Shown piece after piece: positions 52,693 to 61,393 of a stretch of 64,000 bases of DNA. The DNA is taken from NCBI RefSeq assembly GCF_001304615.2, contig NZ_CP032683.1, forward strand, positions 620,001-684,000. The letters run 5' to 3'. This DNA is from Methanosarcina flavescens. GTDB lineage: Archaea; Halobacteriota; Methanosarcinia; Methanosarcinales; Methanosarcinaceae. How positions within the stretch are numbered: position 1 is the stretch's first letter; each line of letters starts with the position of its first letter. The translations under genes were made by a program, and so were the position numbers. The notes under the pieces are model-generated. The model ran no database searches. It saw only the letters and a list, made by a program, of their open reading frames with translations, and was not told the origin of the DNA.

Positions 52693-52917
52693 ATGCCAGA
52701 AAGAAAAGCTTTAGGGCAAAACGAAGGAGAAAGAAACTTCTACACCGGGGGATTTGTCAGAACCGGATATAAATTCCGGGGAAAGGTAGAGAAATACATC
52801 AAAGGCTACCAGGGCAGGCGTGAAGATGCGTATAAGCCTCTTGTAACTGATTATAAGCTTTCAAAACCCACAAAAGTAAGAAATTTATGGAAGAAGGAGG
52901 AAGTTAAGGATGTTTGA
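52693..52917 (+). CDS. Small basic protein (74 aa), first of a coupled set
   Basis: MPERKALGQNEGERNFYTGG opens a 74-residue basic, aromatic-rich protein (FVRTGYKFRGKVEKYIKGYQGRREDAYKPL, then KPTKVRNLWKKEE). GAGG stands 7 nt before the ATG. It overlaps the next 38-codon gene by 8 nt, and that gene overlaps a 45-codon gene by ATGA. They are therefore one translationally coupled three-gene unit. The sequence suggests an RNA- or DNA-binding small protein, which is inference only. No family recognised. Confidence 0.6.
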   Translation: MPERKALGQNEGERNFYTGGFVRTGYKFRGKVEKYIKGYQGRREDAYKPLVTDYKLSKPTKVRNLWKKEEVKDV

Positions 52918-53026
52918 AGAACCTGTTATGGATATTTCAAAAATCGACGAAGAAAAGGCAAAAAAGCAAATGAATAAGGAAATAGCTGATTCAATTAAGT
53001 GCAGGTTTCGTGGGGCTCATAGATGA
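52910..53026 (+). CDS. Coupled 38-aa peptide
   Basis: ATG at 52910 after AAGGAGG. The product is MFEEPVMDISKIDEEKAKKQ, then MNKEIADSIKCRFRGAHR: an acidic helix turning basic at the end with one cysteine. It overlaps both neighbours. Too short for routine callers; no family recognised. Confidence 0.5.
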   Translation: MFEEPVMDISKIDEEKAKKQMNKEIADSIKCRFRGAHR

Positions 53027-53160
53027 CGAAGAGTAAAATTAACTTGCTTAAAACCCCTATAAAGCCATTCTCTGCTATATTTTGGGCTGCTGTTATTGTG
53101 GTTATGGCTGTTTTCGGGCTGTTATTGAGAAGGAAGAAAGCAGACCTGAGAAAAAAGTAA
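53023..53160 (+). CDS. Coupled 45-aa single-helix membrane peptide
   Basis: ATG at 53023 overlaps the previous stop (ATGA). The product has a basic N-terminus (MTKSKINLLKTPIKP), one membrane helix (AIFWAAVIVVMAVFGLLL) and a basic C-terminus (RRKKADLRKK). It is the last gene of the three-gene set. Confidence 0.55.
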   Translation: MTKSKINLLKTPIKPFSAIFWAAVIVVMAVFGLLLRRKKADLRKK

Positions 53161-53243
53161 TTTTTGCCTTTCCTTTTTATACAGGATTTTCCTTATTTTT
53201 ATAAATCGCTTGCTTGCAACTTTGGCGCAAGTTTCTTTCTTAA

Positions 53244-53453
53244 CTACTCCTCTGCTAATAGCTGTTTTTCCATAGCATATTGTTTTTGCAGGTTCTCGAT
53301 ATCTCTATATACTAATTCTAATAGTCTCGGATCTTTTTTCCCTGTATGCGCTTTTTCTGGCTCCCGAGCTGGCCTATCTTCTTTTGCCTGGACTTCTGGC
53401 TTGACCTCTTCTGTGTTGGCCTCTGATCTTTTGTAATCCTGGCTTTTGAAATA
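53244..53453 (-). pseudogene. Truncated coiled-coil gene without start
   Basis: The minus strand is open for 69 codons between a TAA (53454-53456) and a TAG (53244-53246). It has protein-like content: SQDYKRSEANTEEVKPEVQA, a charged linker, then DPRLLELVYRDIENLQKQYAMEKQLLAEE. No usable start codon or ribosome site precedes it, so the 5' part is probably lost. Past the TAG the frame continues with plausible residues (LRKKLAPKLQ) to TAA at 53199. In this genus that leaves open a pyrrolysine read-through, but decay is simpler. Confidence 0.45.
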
Positions 53454-53644
53454 TTATAAAAAATTTAAGTTAACTTTGATCGTCTGAGGGTCTTCCCCTG
53501 ACGGTTACAAAAAACAAAAAAATAAAAGGGAGAGTTTTTCGTTTTTAAAAAAGCCTGTCGGAAGCTCCTTTCCAATGGGTAAGGTGAAAGTACCTTTCCT
53601 TTCTGATCCCATTATAATGAGCTTGTCTGTAGGCCTTAGAGATA

Positions 53645-54187
53645 TTAAGCCATTTCAGGATGCTTTTTCTTAAAGTCTTCTATCATTGTTTTATACTCTG
53701 CATAGTATTCGTTTCCTCTTATCAGAGATTCTGCCGCGTCTTCTATTGTGACTTCTGCTAATGCTGTGTTTCCTGCGTTAATATGTTCGAGAGATATGTC
53801 TATACGCTTTGCAAAAGCTCCATAAGAGCCCATCATATCAGCATATTTCTGTACTGCTGGTTCCAGGTCATCATCATAATAATAAAATGCGCTCTCATAG
53901 CTTGATTTGTTTGATTCCGTGATAATGTATGCTGTAAGAGCTGTTATTTGCGATAGATCTTCTGGATTACTTAGAACAGTTGCAAGTTCGTTTGCAGCAC
54001 TGGATACATTCTCTGCATCCGAGCTTGTTTTCTGCATCCATTCCTTGCTCTGGTCTGTGTGCTCCTCTGCAGGGCTGCCTGTGTTGTCCGTTGTCTTTTG
54101 GGTTGATGATTGACTAGAACATCCAGCAACAAAGATCACAGCAGCAATAAGAAGAAGAATTGCTAAAGTTTTCTGAGTTTTATTCAT
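53645..54187 (-). CDS. Lipoprotein of unknown function (180 aa)
   Basis: An exported lipoprotein. ATG at 54187 (MNKTQKTLAIL) follows a GGAAG ribosome site; a longer frame starts at 54208. The signal peptide ends in the lipobox VAGC, residue 23. After a Thr/Ser/Gln linker the protein is all helical (WMQKTSSDAENVSSAANELATVLSN, ISLEHINAGNTALAEVTIEDAAESLIRGNEYYAEYKTMIEDFKKKHPEM), as in substrate-free helical-bundle lipoproteins. Function unknown. It lies alone in the accessory stretch. Confidence 0.72.
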   Translation of the reverse strand: MNKTQKTLAILLLIAAVIFVAGCSSQSSTQKTTDNTGSPAEEHTDQSKEWMQKTSSDAENVSSAANELATVLSNPEDLSQITALTAYIITESNKSSYESAFYYYDDDLEPAVQKYADMMGSYGAFAKRIDISLEHINAGNTALAEVTIEDAAESLIRGNEYYAEYKTMIEDFKKKHPEMA

Positions 54188-54255
54188 TGTTCTTCCTTCC
54201 TTTAGCAAAAAGAAAGAAGATAAGTAATTAAAAACCTTTTTATTTTTTTAGTAAT

Positions 54256-54472
54256 GCACTTCCTCAAAGAATCCATCAAAGATCTGGCCTGAACTCTAGA
54301 GCCTGAAAATAAAGCTGTTTTTTAAAAAGAATGAAAACTATTACTGATAATGTTTTTATCAGTCCTTGATGGACTCAAGCAGAGAGCTCTGCTCAGGAAT
54401 AGGGCATTAAAATGATATTCCAGACTTGCAGGTCAACCAGGAACCGCACTTCCTCAAGGAGTCCATCAAGGA
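54256..54472. repeat. Repeated GCACTTCCTCAA...CCATCAA word in gene debris
   Basis: GCACTTCCTCAAAGAATCCATCAA (in part) at 54256-54282 recurs with three changes at 54446-54472. An inverted partial copy TCCTTGATGGACTCAAG is at 54363-54379. Read in frame both direct copies give HFLKESIK, so they may be pieces of a repeated coding sequence. Confidence 0.4.
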
Positions 54473-54509
54473 ACACAGAATATGGAGCTCGGCTTCGTGT
54501 GTGCAACTC

Positions 54510-54737
54510 TCAGCGTAGTTTAAAAAGACCGCGTTTAATTCCATCTTCTATAATAGAATTTATTTCAGAAAGACCAAATTCTTTTCCATGATCTGGATAT
54601 TTCAAAATAAATGCTTGAGCAATTATTAAGGAATTTGGAAGATCTCGATAATATGTTTTAGAGATGAAACTAGTAAGGTCATTAAAAACTAAATCGGATA
54701 TTTTTTGTGGGACCATCATATACCAAAAGTCAAACAC
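54510..54737 (-). CDS. Hypothetical protein (75 aa), possibly a fragment
   Basis: GTG at 54737 opens MFDFWYMMVPQKISDLVFND, then LTSFISKTYYRDLPNSLIIAQAFILKYPDHGKEFGLSEINSIIEDGIKRGLFKLR (in part). It looks like a helical globular end of a larger protein. An in-frame ATG at 54719 is the alternative start. No ribosome site is evident. No family recognised. Confidence 0.42.
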   Translation of the reverse strand: MFDFWYMMVPQKISDLVFNDLTSFISKTYYRDLPNSLIIAQAFILKYPDHGKEFGLSEINSIIEDGIKRGLFKLR

Positions 54738-55474
54738 TATAACACCATGATGTTTTCCATGATGTGTATAAACCTGGTATACCTAAATTCCAAGCGAAAA
54801 AAAGCGTCTAACAATACTAGCATACATCTTATATTATATAAATTGATGTATTTTCAATACTGCCTGACATCTTCAATCATTTTTCATGAATCTTTTTTCC
54901 TTCCCTTCTCAGATCTTCTGTTCTCTTATCCTTCTCTTCGAGTAACACTTGAAGCTCTTCAATCTGAGCTCTCAATTATGGGGATATAAGCTATAATTCT
55001 CTCTAAATATTGCCTGTGTGTTTCTCATAGTTTTTTTTCTGTTAACGTATACCTTATCGGCAGGTAAAATATCAAGGTCGAAATATCAAGGCTCTAGCTA
55101 ACGATTTCTAAAAGTGTGTCTATAGTCTTTGGAATGACTTGTGAACAAAACACATAGGTACGTTTAACCGATAGCGTTTATTTTCGTTGAGTGAACAAAA
55201 CCACTAAATTTTTCAGGTTCAATTTGTCATTTTTGAAGGATGCCTTAAATTTCAGTTTTCCACAGGAAATGGAGGTTAAAACCAGACATGTATATAAGTA
55301 CAGTATTACGAATTGTTTAAGATTTCATACTATTTTTGTGAAAATGAAAGTTTATTTTTGACAGGCAATTGCAGGAAGAATTTAGAGGATTTTGTAAAGG
55401 TGTGTTTCCTATAGAGCCTGTGGAACTCTTGAAATCTATATTTTCTTCATTCCTAAATAATTTATCGGTTTTAC
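54738..55474. other. Accessory intergenic region with gene debris
   Basis: About 740 bp without a supported gene. On the minus strand 54877-54975 is a 32-codon frame with a coiled-coil-like reading (AQIEELQVLLEEKDKRTEDL), perhaps a gene remnant. The words AACAAAAC and ACTAAATTT around 55145-55210 are repeated imperfectly. The plus-strand frame at 54705-54989 is antisense to this and not accepted. Confidence 0.4.
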
Positions 55475-55588
55475 TTATTCTTTCTGATGTTTGATAAGCT
55501 TGTATATCCGCGTCATTATAAGAATAAAAAGAAGAATTACTAATATGACCAGTATAAGTTCTGCTGTGCTTATAATCGAGACCCCCAT
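55475..55588 (-). CDS. Possible 37-aa single-helix membrane peptide
   Basis: The frame from ATG at 55588 reads MGVSIISTAELILVILVILL, then FILIMTRIYKLIKHQKE: one membrane helix with a basic tail. There is no ribosome site, so confidence is limited; it could be leaderless. Confidence 0.35.
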   Translation of the reverse strand: MGVSIISTAELILVILVILLFILIMTRIYKLIKHQKE

Positions 55589-55685
55589 GATTTGTTATTA
55601 TTATTGATATTATTTTTATTTTTAATATATTATTTGCTATCCTTATTTCCTTACATATGTTCCTTCTTCAGCTAAATAGACCCAA

Positions 55686-55715
55686 GTTTCAATCCCTCTA
55701 AGGTCTGATTTTAAC
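55686..55715. repeat. Solo 30-bp CRISPR-type repeat
   Basis: GTTTCAATCCCTCTAAGGTC plus TGATTTTAAC matches the two remnant repeats at 51652-51746 with one or two differences. No second copy is next to it. It lies 150 bp outside the distal end of the main array. Confidence 0.65.
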
Positions 55716-55868
55716 TATTGCTCTGGAGCATGTAAGGAAGCATACCGCCGAAAAATGAAAAAAGAAGACATGGTATAAGTTTTGATAATATGATTCCTAA
55801 CGGTTTTGTTTTTTTGAATATTCTGCGGCAAGTAATGACAATAAAACAAATATCAATAACCTACTTAG

Positions 55869-58527
55869 GTTTCAATCCTTGTTTTAATGGATCTTGCTCT
55901 CGAATCCTCTGGAAATCTCCGACCCACATATCACGGTCTAGTTTCAATCCTTGTTTTAATGGATCTTGCTCTCGAATCTCATACACAAAATACTTCTTTC
56001 CTTTGTATTCTGTAGTTTCAATCCTTGTTTTAATGGATCTTGCTCTCGAATTATACTTTGCGTGCATAGTATGTATTGTACACGGGGGTTTCAATCCTTG
56101 TTTTAATGGATCTTGCTCTCGAATCTATAGCCTAGTTATAGCAAAACAACTATTTATAAGTTTCAATCCTTGTTTTAATGGATCTTGCTCTCGAATTGCA
56201 ATGCTATCCTGCCTCATTGCAGGATAGCGATGTTTCAATCCTTGTTTTAATGGATCTTGCTCTCGAATTGCTGGGCTTGGGACAAATCTATAATGGGGAT
56301 ATTTGTTTCAATCCTTGTTTTAATGGATCTTGCTCTCGAATTGCGAAAGGTGCGTCCGGTACGACTACCGTAATACGTTTCAATCCTTGTTTTAATGGAT
56401 CTTGCTCTCGAATGATTGTAGAAGACATGAAAGAAAATGGGTGGTGTGGGTTTCAATCCTTGTTTTAATGGATCTTGCTCTCGAATAAAATGCTACCAAC
56501 ATGTACCCCGGAAGATTGGTGAGTTTCAATCCTTGTTTTAATGGATCTTGCTCTCGAATGAGAAAACGGTATTCAGCTAGCCAATGAAAGTAAGTTTCAA
56601 TCCTTGTTTTAATGGATCTTGCTCTCGAATTATTTACTATATCCCCTTCGCCGATAGGGCCGGTAGGTTTCAATCCTTGTTTTAATGGATCTTGCTCTCG
56701 AATAAGGGTGTACACGGAGTGCGCGCCCTTATCAAGTTTGGTTTCAATCCTTGTTTTAATGGATCTTGCTCTCGAATTCATTTACATGATTCCCACAAGA
56801 ACATTGAAGTCCTGGTTTCAATCCTTGTTTTAATGGATCTTGCTCTCGAATGATCTTTTCTCATTGTACATTAGAAATGGTACAAGTTTCAATCCTTGTT
56901 TTAATGGATCTTGCTCTCGAATACAGCCGTCACTTTTGTACCAAATCCTTATGAGAAGTTTCAATCCTTGTTTTAATGGATCTTGCTCTCGAATGTCTGT
57001 AACGATTCCTAGAGCATCTGAGAGCGATTGTTTCAATCCTTGTTTTAATGGATCTTGCTCTCGAATAGGCTGTAGAGGAATAAATGAACTACTGGAACCA
57101 CGGTTTCAATCCTTGTTTTAATGGATCTTGCTCTCGAATTGGGTGGGGCATATGCAGAATGTTATGCCAGATTAAAGTTTCAATCCTTGTTTTAATGGAT
57201 CTTGCTCTCGAATGGAATCATGGCACTATTGTTGGTGGGGTCACTAAATGTTTCAATCCTTGTTTTAATGGATCTTGCTCTCGAATTTGTCATTGAGTAC
57301 GCGCTCAACATACTCAATAGGTTTCAATCCTTGTTTTAATGGATCTTGCTCTCGAATTGGTCGGCGTTCTCACCTTTCGATGCTATGATCTTCTGTTTCA
57401 ATCCTTGTTTTAATGGATCTTGCTCTCGAATCCGGACAGGTCCCTTTTAATTTGTGAGAGTGACATTAGTTTCAATCCTTGTTTTAATGGATCTTGCTCT
57501 CGAATTCTGTAATGGTCCCGCGATAGGTATAATTGACGTAGGTTTCAATCCTTGTTTTAATGGATCTTGCTCTCGAATCAGTTAATCAGCAGGGGAAACA
57601 GAGTCCTCTCGTATAGTTTCAATCCTTGTTTTAATGGATCTTGCTCTCGAATCTGAGCCGTATAACGAGTACCTGAGCCCAGGATACTAGTTTCAATCCT
57701 TGTTTTAATGGATCTTGCTCTCGAATAAAAAGAAACTTTATTGAATATATCGAAAAGCCATAGTTTCAATCCTTGTTTTAATGGATCTTGCTCTCGAATC
57801 AGGAAATACGGGGTGATCACATGTCCGAAATATGTTTCAATCCTTGTTTTAATGGATCTTGCTCTCGAATCTGACAAAATATGACAAACGCACTTGCAAC
57901 TTTCAGGTTTCAATCCTTGTTTTAATGGATCTTGCTCTCGAATTCTTAACTAACTGCTGATAGCGGAAAAATCTATTATGTTTCAATCCTTGTTTTAATG
58001 GATCTTGCTCTCGAATACGATACTTATGACATGTCAGATATAGAGGTTTACGGGTTTCAATCCTTGTTTTAATGGATCTTGCTCTCGAATTTTTCCTTTT
58101 TAGTTTGGTTATACGAAATATAACAGTTTCAATCCTTGTTTTAATGGATCTTGCTCTCGAATAAGTCTGTAAAGTCTTTTTTCCCATCAGTTAATTCAGG
58201 TTTCAATCCTTGTTTTAATGGATCTTGCTCTCGAATTTTTTACGACTTCCCCGCCGTCCCTAGTGGACTGAGGTTTCAATCCTTGTTTTAATGGATCTTG
58301 CTCTCGAATTTGTAAGTTACAAGGGAGATATAATAGCATGAAATGTTTCAATCCTTGTTTTAATGGATCTTGCTCTCGAATAATTATGGATCATTTCTTG
58401 GTAAGCTTCGTGTTTCTGTTTCAATCCTTGTTTTAATGGATCTTGCTCTCGAATCTAACAATTTCCTTGATAGCTCCGAGGTCCGAGATGGTTTCAATCC
58501 TTGTTTTAATGGATCTTGCTCTCGAAT
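55869..58527 (-). CRISPR. Type I-B CRISPR array: 37 repeats of 37 bp, 36 spacers
   Basis: The unit begins GTTTCAATCCTTGTTTTAAT and ends GGATCTTGCTCTCGAAT on the plus strand, repeated 37 times with no difference seen. The mean period is about 73 bp and spacers are 34-37 bp. On the minus strand the repeat ends ATTGAAAC, the 8-nt crRNA 5' handle expected for type I-B with Cas6b. Transcription should therefore run right to left from the leader beside cas4, and new spacers should enter at the 58.5-kb end. Frames called inside the array are artefacts of the repeat. Confidence 0.97.
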
Positions 58528-58640
58528 AGGGCAAAATTTTCCGTTATTTGGCTAGAAAAAGCCTGAGATTAGCCCTATATTAAAACTAAATTTCTTGTTG
58601 GGATATTATCAAACCCTTTATAAATACAAGAAAAACCTCT
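58528..58640 (-). promoter_or_regulatory. CRISPR leader with TATA box
   Basis: 113 bp of AT-rich DNA between the cas4 stop and the first repeat. On the minus strand ATTTATAAAG (58617-58625) is a good TATA box about 90 bp before the first repeat. A polyA/T-rich stretch next to the array is typical of leaders. It is short compared with many. Confidence 0.65.
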
Positions 58641-59330
58641 TCATACGCAGATATTACGGTAACAGCAATCTACGCACTTTCTAGAAGATCTAGAGGTCTT
58701 TGGATATAAGCCTTTTTGAATTATATCAAGGATTTCCTGTATAATCTTTTCGGCTTTTTTGAAATCAGAGGTTGTGATTTCTATTTCTTTGACAAGGCTG
58801 TTGCTGCGTGTAAAACAAATATATGCGCGATTAACTTCAATATTGTAGTTTTCCCGGATCAGAAGCGCCTGCAAGACGAGTTGAAACTTATAGGTTTTAA
58901 AGACCTTCTCTTTGTATTCGGCAAATTTGTATTCAAGGGGAGCGGCGGTTCCGTCTTCCAGAAACAGGACTTCATCAACAATTCCTTTTATATGGCGTTT
59001 TTTTGAGGCAATAAAAACATTGCTTTCTTTCCTGATGCAATCCAGACTTCTCCGGAGGTAGTCCCTGTTTGTAAGCTTTCTGGTCTCATGAACTTCGCGA
59101 CCTTTCAAGACTTTAAACCTTTTTTCTTCGTGCTGCGGAATATCAAGACAGTACATATAATAAATGAAACGAGAACAAAACAAATACTCAAGCACGTCTG
59201 AAATTCTGATTATTGTTCCGAAATCCGTTTCAGCATATATACTGTCATCGCCTCCGATGTCGCTTTCAACATCTATTTGAGTGCCTGCTCTCAGACCATC
59301 CTCAACTATTATGGGCTCAGATTTTGTCAT
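58641..59330 (-). CDS. cas4: CRISPR-associated exonuclease Cas4
   Basis: A RecB-like nuclease that trims prespacers with the correct PAM before Cas1-Cas2 integration. The 229-residue protein has the first cysteine near residue 52 (LEYLFCSRFIYY). The nuclease motifs are GREVHE, GIVDEVLFLEDG, PLEYKFAEYKEKVFKTYKFQLVLQALL (Asp, Glu-x-Lys and Gln). The C-terminal cysteine cluster is KCVDCCYRNIC, which with the first cysteine binds a [4Fe-4S] cluster. The N-terminus carries about 35 extra acidic residues (VEDGLRAGTQIDVESDIGGDD) not seen in minimal Cas4. It is the cas gene nearest the array and 38 bp after cas2. Confidence 0.93.
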   Translation of the reverse strand: MTKSEPIIVEDGLRAGTQIDVESDIGGDDSIYAETDFGTIIRISDVLEYLFCSRFIYYMYCLDIPQHEEKRFKVLKGREVHETRKLTNRDYLRRSLDCIRKESNVFIASKKRHIKGIVDEVLFLEDGTAAPLEYKFAEYKEKVFKTYKFQLVLQALLIRENYNIEVNRAYICFTRSNSLVKEIEITTSDFKKAEKIIQEILDIIQKGLYPKTSRSSRKCVDCCYRNICV

Positions 59331-59368
59331 ATCTTCCCTCTGGAAAACTTAGAGAAATTCGGAAAAAT

Positions 59369-59689
<321 letters not shown>

Positions 59690-59740
59690 TCATATTATAA
59701 TATTTTAGGATCTCATCGTGTGACTTATTGTTTTACTGTT

Positions 59741-60712
59741 CTATTTTCCAATCAGGCTGTTCGCAATCCTGTGGCAGTCGAACTGGATCGTGTTTCCGAT
59801 TTTTATGTTCCTGCCCCCGTAACTTATTTCTTTCTCGAAGGTTTCATTGACAGCCTGGATCAGGACAGCTTTTCCTTCTTTATTAAGGGTTAACCCATTT
59901 GGAATCGTATCGAAAAAGCTGTCCATCACCTGTTTCTTTGAAAAAAGGTTGAAAACAGTCCTATCGATATGAATGCGGTACATTTCGATCAGGTCAAACA
60001 CAAAAGATTTCTTGTTATAGTCGTCCGTGTGGTTGAAACCAACATAAGGGTCAAGCCCAGCGATAATACACGCCTTTTCCACCTTCGAATATAAAACCCC
60101 ATACCCATAATTCAAAAGGCAGTTAAATTCGTCCTTTGCAGGGTTCCGGCTTCTGCCATTGAATTTCCATTTATCGGGCAGAAGGAAGCTCAAGGCCCCA
60201 AAATAATTTCTGGAAGCCATGCCCTCAAGCCCCATAATTTTCCCGCGCATCTCGTCAAGAGTTCCCTCAAGCGCTTCAAGCTGGGCTTTTGTCTCGATCA
60301 TTGAAGCAATATAATCATCGAGTTCATCTTTCTGCTCAGGTCTGTTCTTTTTAAGGTCTTTCAGGAAAAGGATCTGGTTCTCGACTTTCTGCTCAACCCA
60401 CCCTTTTGCCAGCCTGAACCCTTCCGATCCTTCCGAAATCTCAAGCTGCCTTCTTCTTATATAGGTCGTGCTTCCCAGCTTTGAATGCCAAACCCGTCCG
60501 TAAGGGTCCCCGAAATTGTCCAGAAAAACGATATCGATATTATTTTCCACCGCAAATTTGATTGCGTCGGTGGTAATGGTTGCAGAAGTTGTAATGAGGA
60601 TGCTGTCCACTTTCTTTTCCGAGACTTCGAAGATTTTGTCTTCGTTTTTGACAAGGAAACAGTTATTCTGCTTTTTCAGGAAAGAGCCGTGAGAATTGAT
60701 TACAAGCTGCAT
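59741..60712 (-). CDS. cas1: CRISPR-associated endonuclease/integrase Cas1
   Basis: The integrase that inserts new spacers at the leader end. The 323-residue protein has an N-terminal beta domain (INSHGSFLKKQNNCFLVKN, ILITTSATITTDAIKFAVENNIDIVFLD). The catalytic helical domain has metal ligands Glu near residue 162 (GLEGMASRNYFGAL), His near 228 (VGFNHTDDYNKKSFVFDLIE) and the acidic residue following in FDLIE. Length and motifs fit Cas1 of type I-B. It is 14 bp after cas6b and upstream of cas2 and cas4. Confidence 0.96.
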   Translation of the reverse strand: MQLVINSHGSFLKKQNNCFLVKNEDKIFEVSEKKVDSILITTSATITTDAIKFAVENNIDIVFLDNFGDPYGRVWHSKLGSTTYIRRRQLEISEGSEGFRLAKGWVEQKVENQILFLKDLKKNRPEQKDELDDYIASMIETKAQLEALEGTLDEMRGKIMGLEGMASRNYFGALSFLLPDKWKFNGRSRNPAKDEFNCLLNYGYGVLYSKVEKACIIAGLDPYVGFNHTDDYNKKSFVFDLIEMYRIHIDRTVFNLFSKKQVMDSFFDTIPNGLTLNKEGKAVLIQAVNETFEKEISYGGRNIKIGNTIQFDCHRIANSLIGK

Positions 60713-60726
60713 GATATAACCCCTCC

Positions 60727-61392
60727 TTATATTTTTTTAATTGAACCATATCCCCTGGAAACAGATTTTCCAATTCCAATGTAATTAGGGAGACTAAAGT
60801 TAGATTTGAATTCGCCCCTAAAGCCAACCATTACTTTGCCCTTAAAATTTAATCTCATTGGCTTGACATTCAGCTTAACTCTAATTTCATCCTCAACCCT
60901 AAAGTTAAGATATTTTGCCATTGAAAGCAAATTTCCAATTAGAATCTTTGTTAATAAATCGTCTTTTTCAATTTCATCTGCAGCGTTGTACTTTGTTATG
61001 TTTTCCTGATTTAAAGCGAGCCAAGGAGTTTTAAAAACATACTGACTGATCTTATCAGTAGTGCCAAAGATAGTAGATTCAGTAATTATCTCTGCTCTAT
61101 CGAGACAAAATCGAGTACCTTCAATATTTAGTTCTTCCTCACAAATACCGATATCCAAAATAAGATTTGAACCTTCATCTAATCCGAGAAGCGTGGGTAT
61201 ACCATCAATCACTTTATACTGGACTAAGGGATACCTGTAAATGTTCATATCTTCTCTATGATTATGCATAAGCTCTTCAGAGGAATATTTTTTTGCGAAG
61301 AAACCTCTCAGCTTTGAACCATCACGCATACGCAGACGGACATCTGGATACTGTAGACAAGTGTAGTTTATATACAAAAAACAAGTCTCCAT
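60727..61392 (-). CDS. cas6: CRISPR pre-crRNA endoribonuclease Cas6b
   Basis: Cleaves the repeat RNA to release crRNAs with the 8-nt ATTGAAAC handle. From ATG at 61392 the protein has 221 residues; a TTG at 61407 would add five. The N-terminal half has SKLRGFFAKKY, then HNHREDMNIYRYPLVQYKVIDG with His43, His45 and Tyr52/54. This matches the active-site pattern of Methanococcus Cas6b. The C-terminal half ends with the glycine-rich loop IGKSVSRGYGSIKKI. It overlaps the cas3 stop and precedes cas1. Its place between cas3 and cas1, rather than at the head of the operon, is less usual. Confidence 0.85.
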   Translation of the reverse strand: METCFLYINYTCLQYPDVRLRMRDGSKLRGFFAKKYSSEELMHNHREDMNIYRYPLVQYKVIDGIPTLLGLDEGSNLILDIGICEEELNIEGTRFCLDRAEIITESTIFGTTDKISQYVFKTPWLALNQENITKYNAADEIEKDDLLTKILIGNLLSMAKYLNFRVEDEIRVKLNVKPMRLNFKGKVMVGFRGEFKSNFSLPNYIGIGKSVSRGYGSIKKI

Positions 61393-61393
61393 A

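Noticed and set aside
53164-53436. 90-codon plus-strand frame
   Set aside because: It is antisense to the charged coiled-coil frame on the minus strand, which is the more protein-like reading.
55790-58555. Many 60-145 codon frames rich in FNPCFNGSCSRI or REQDPLKQGLK inside the array
   Set aside because: They are translations of the 37-bp CRISPR repeat, which happens to lack stops in several frames.
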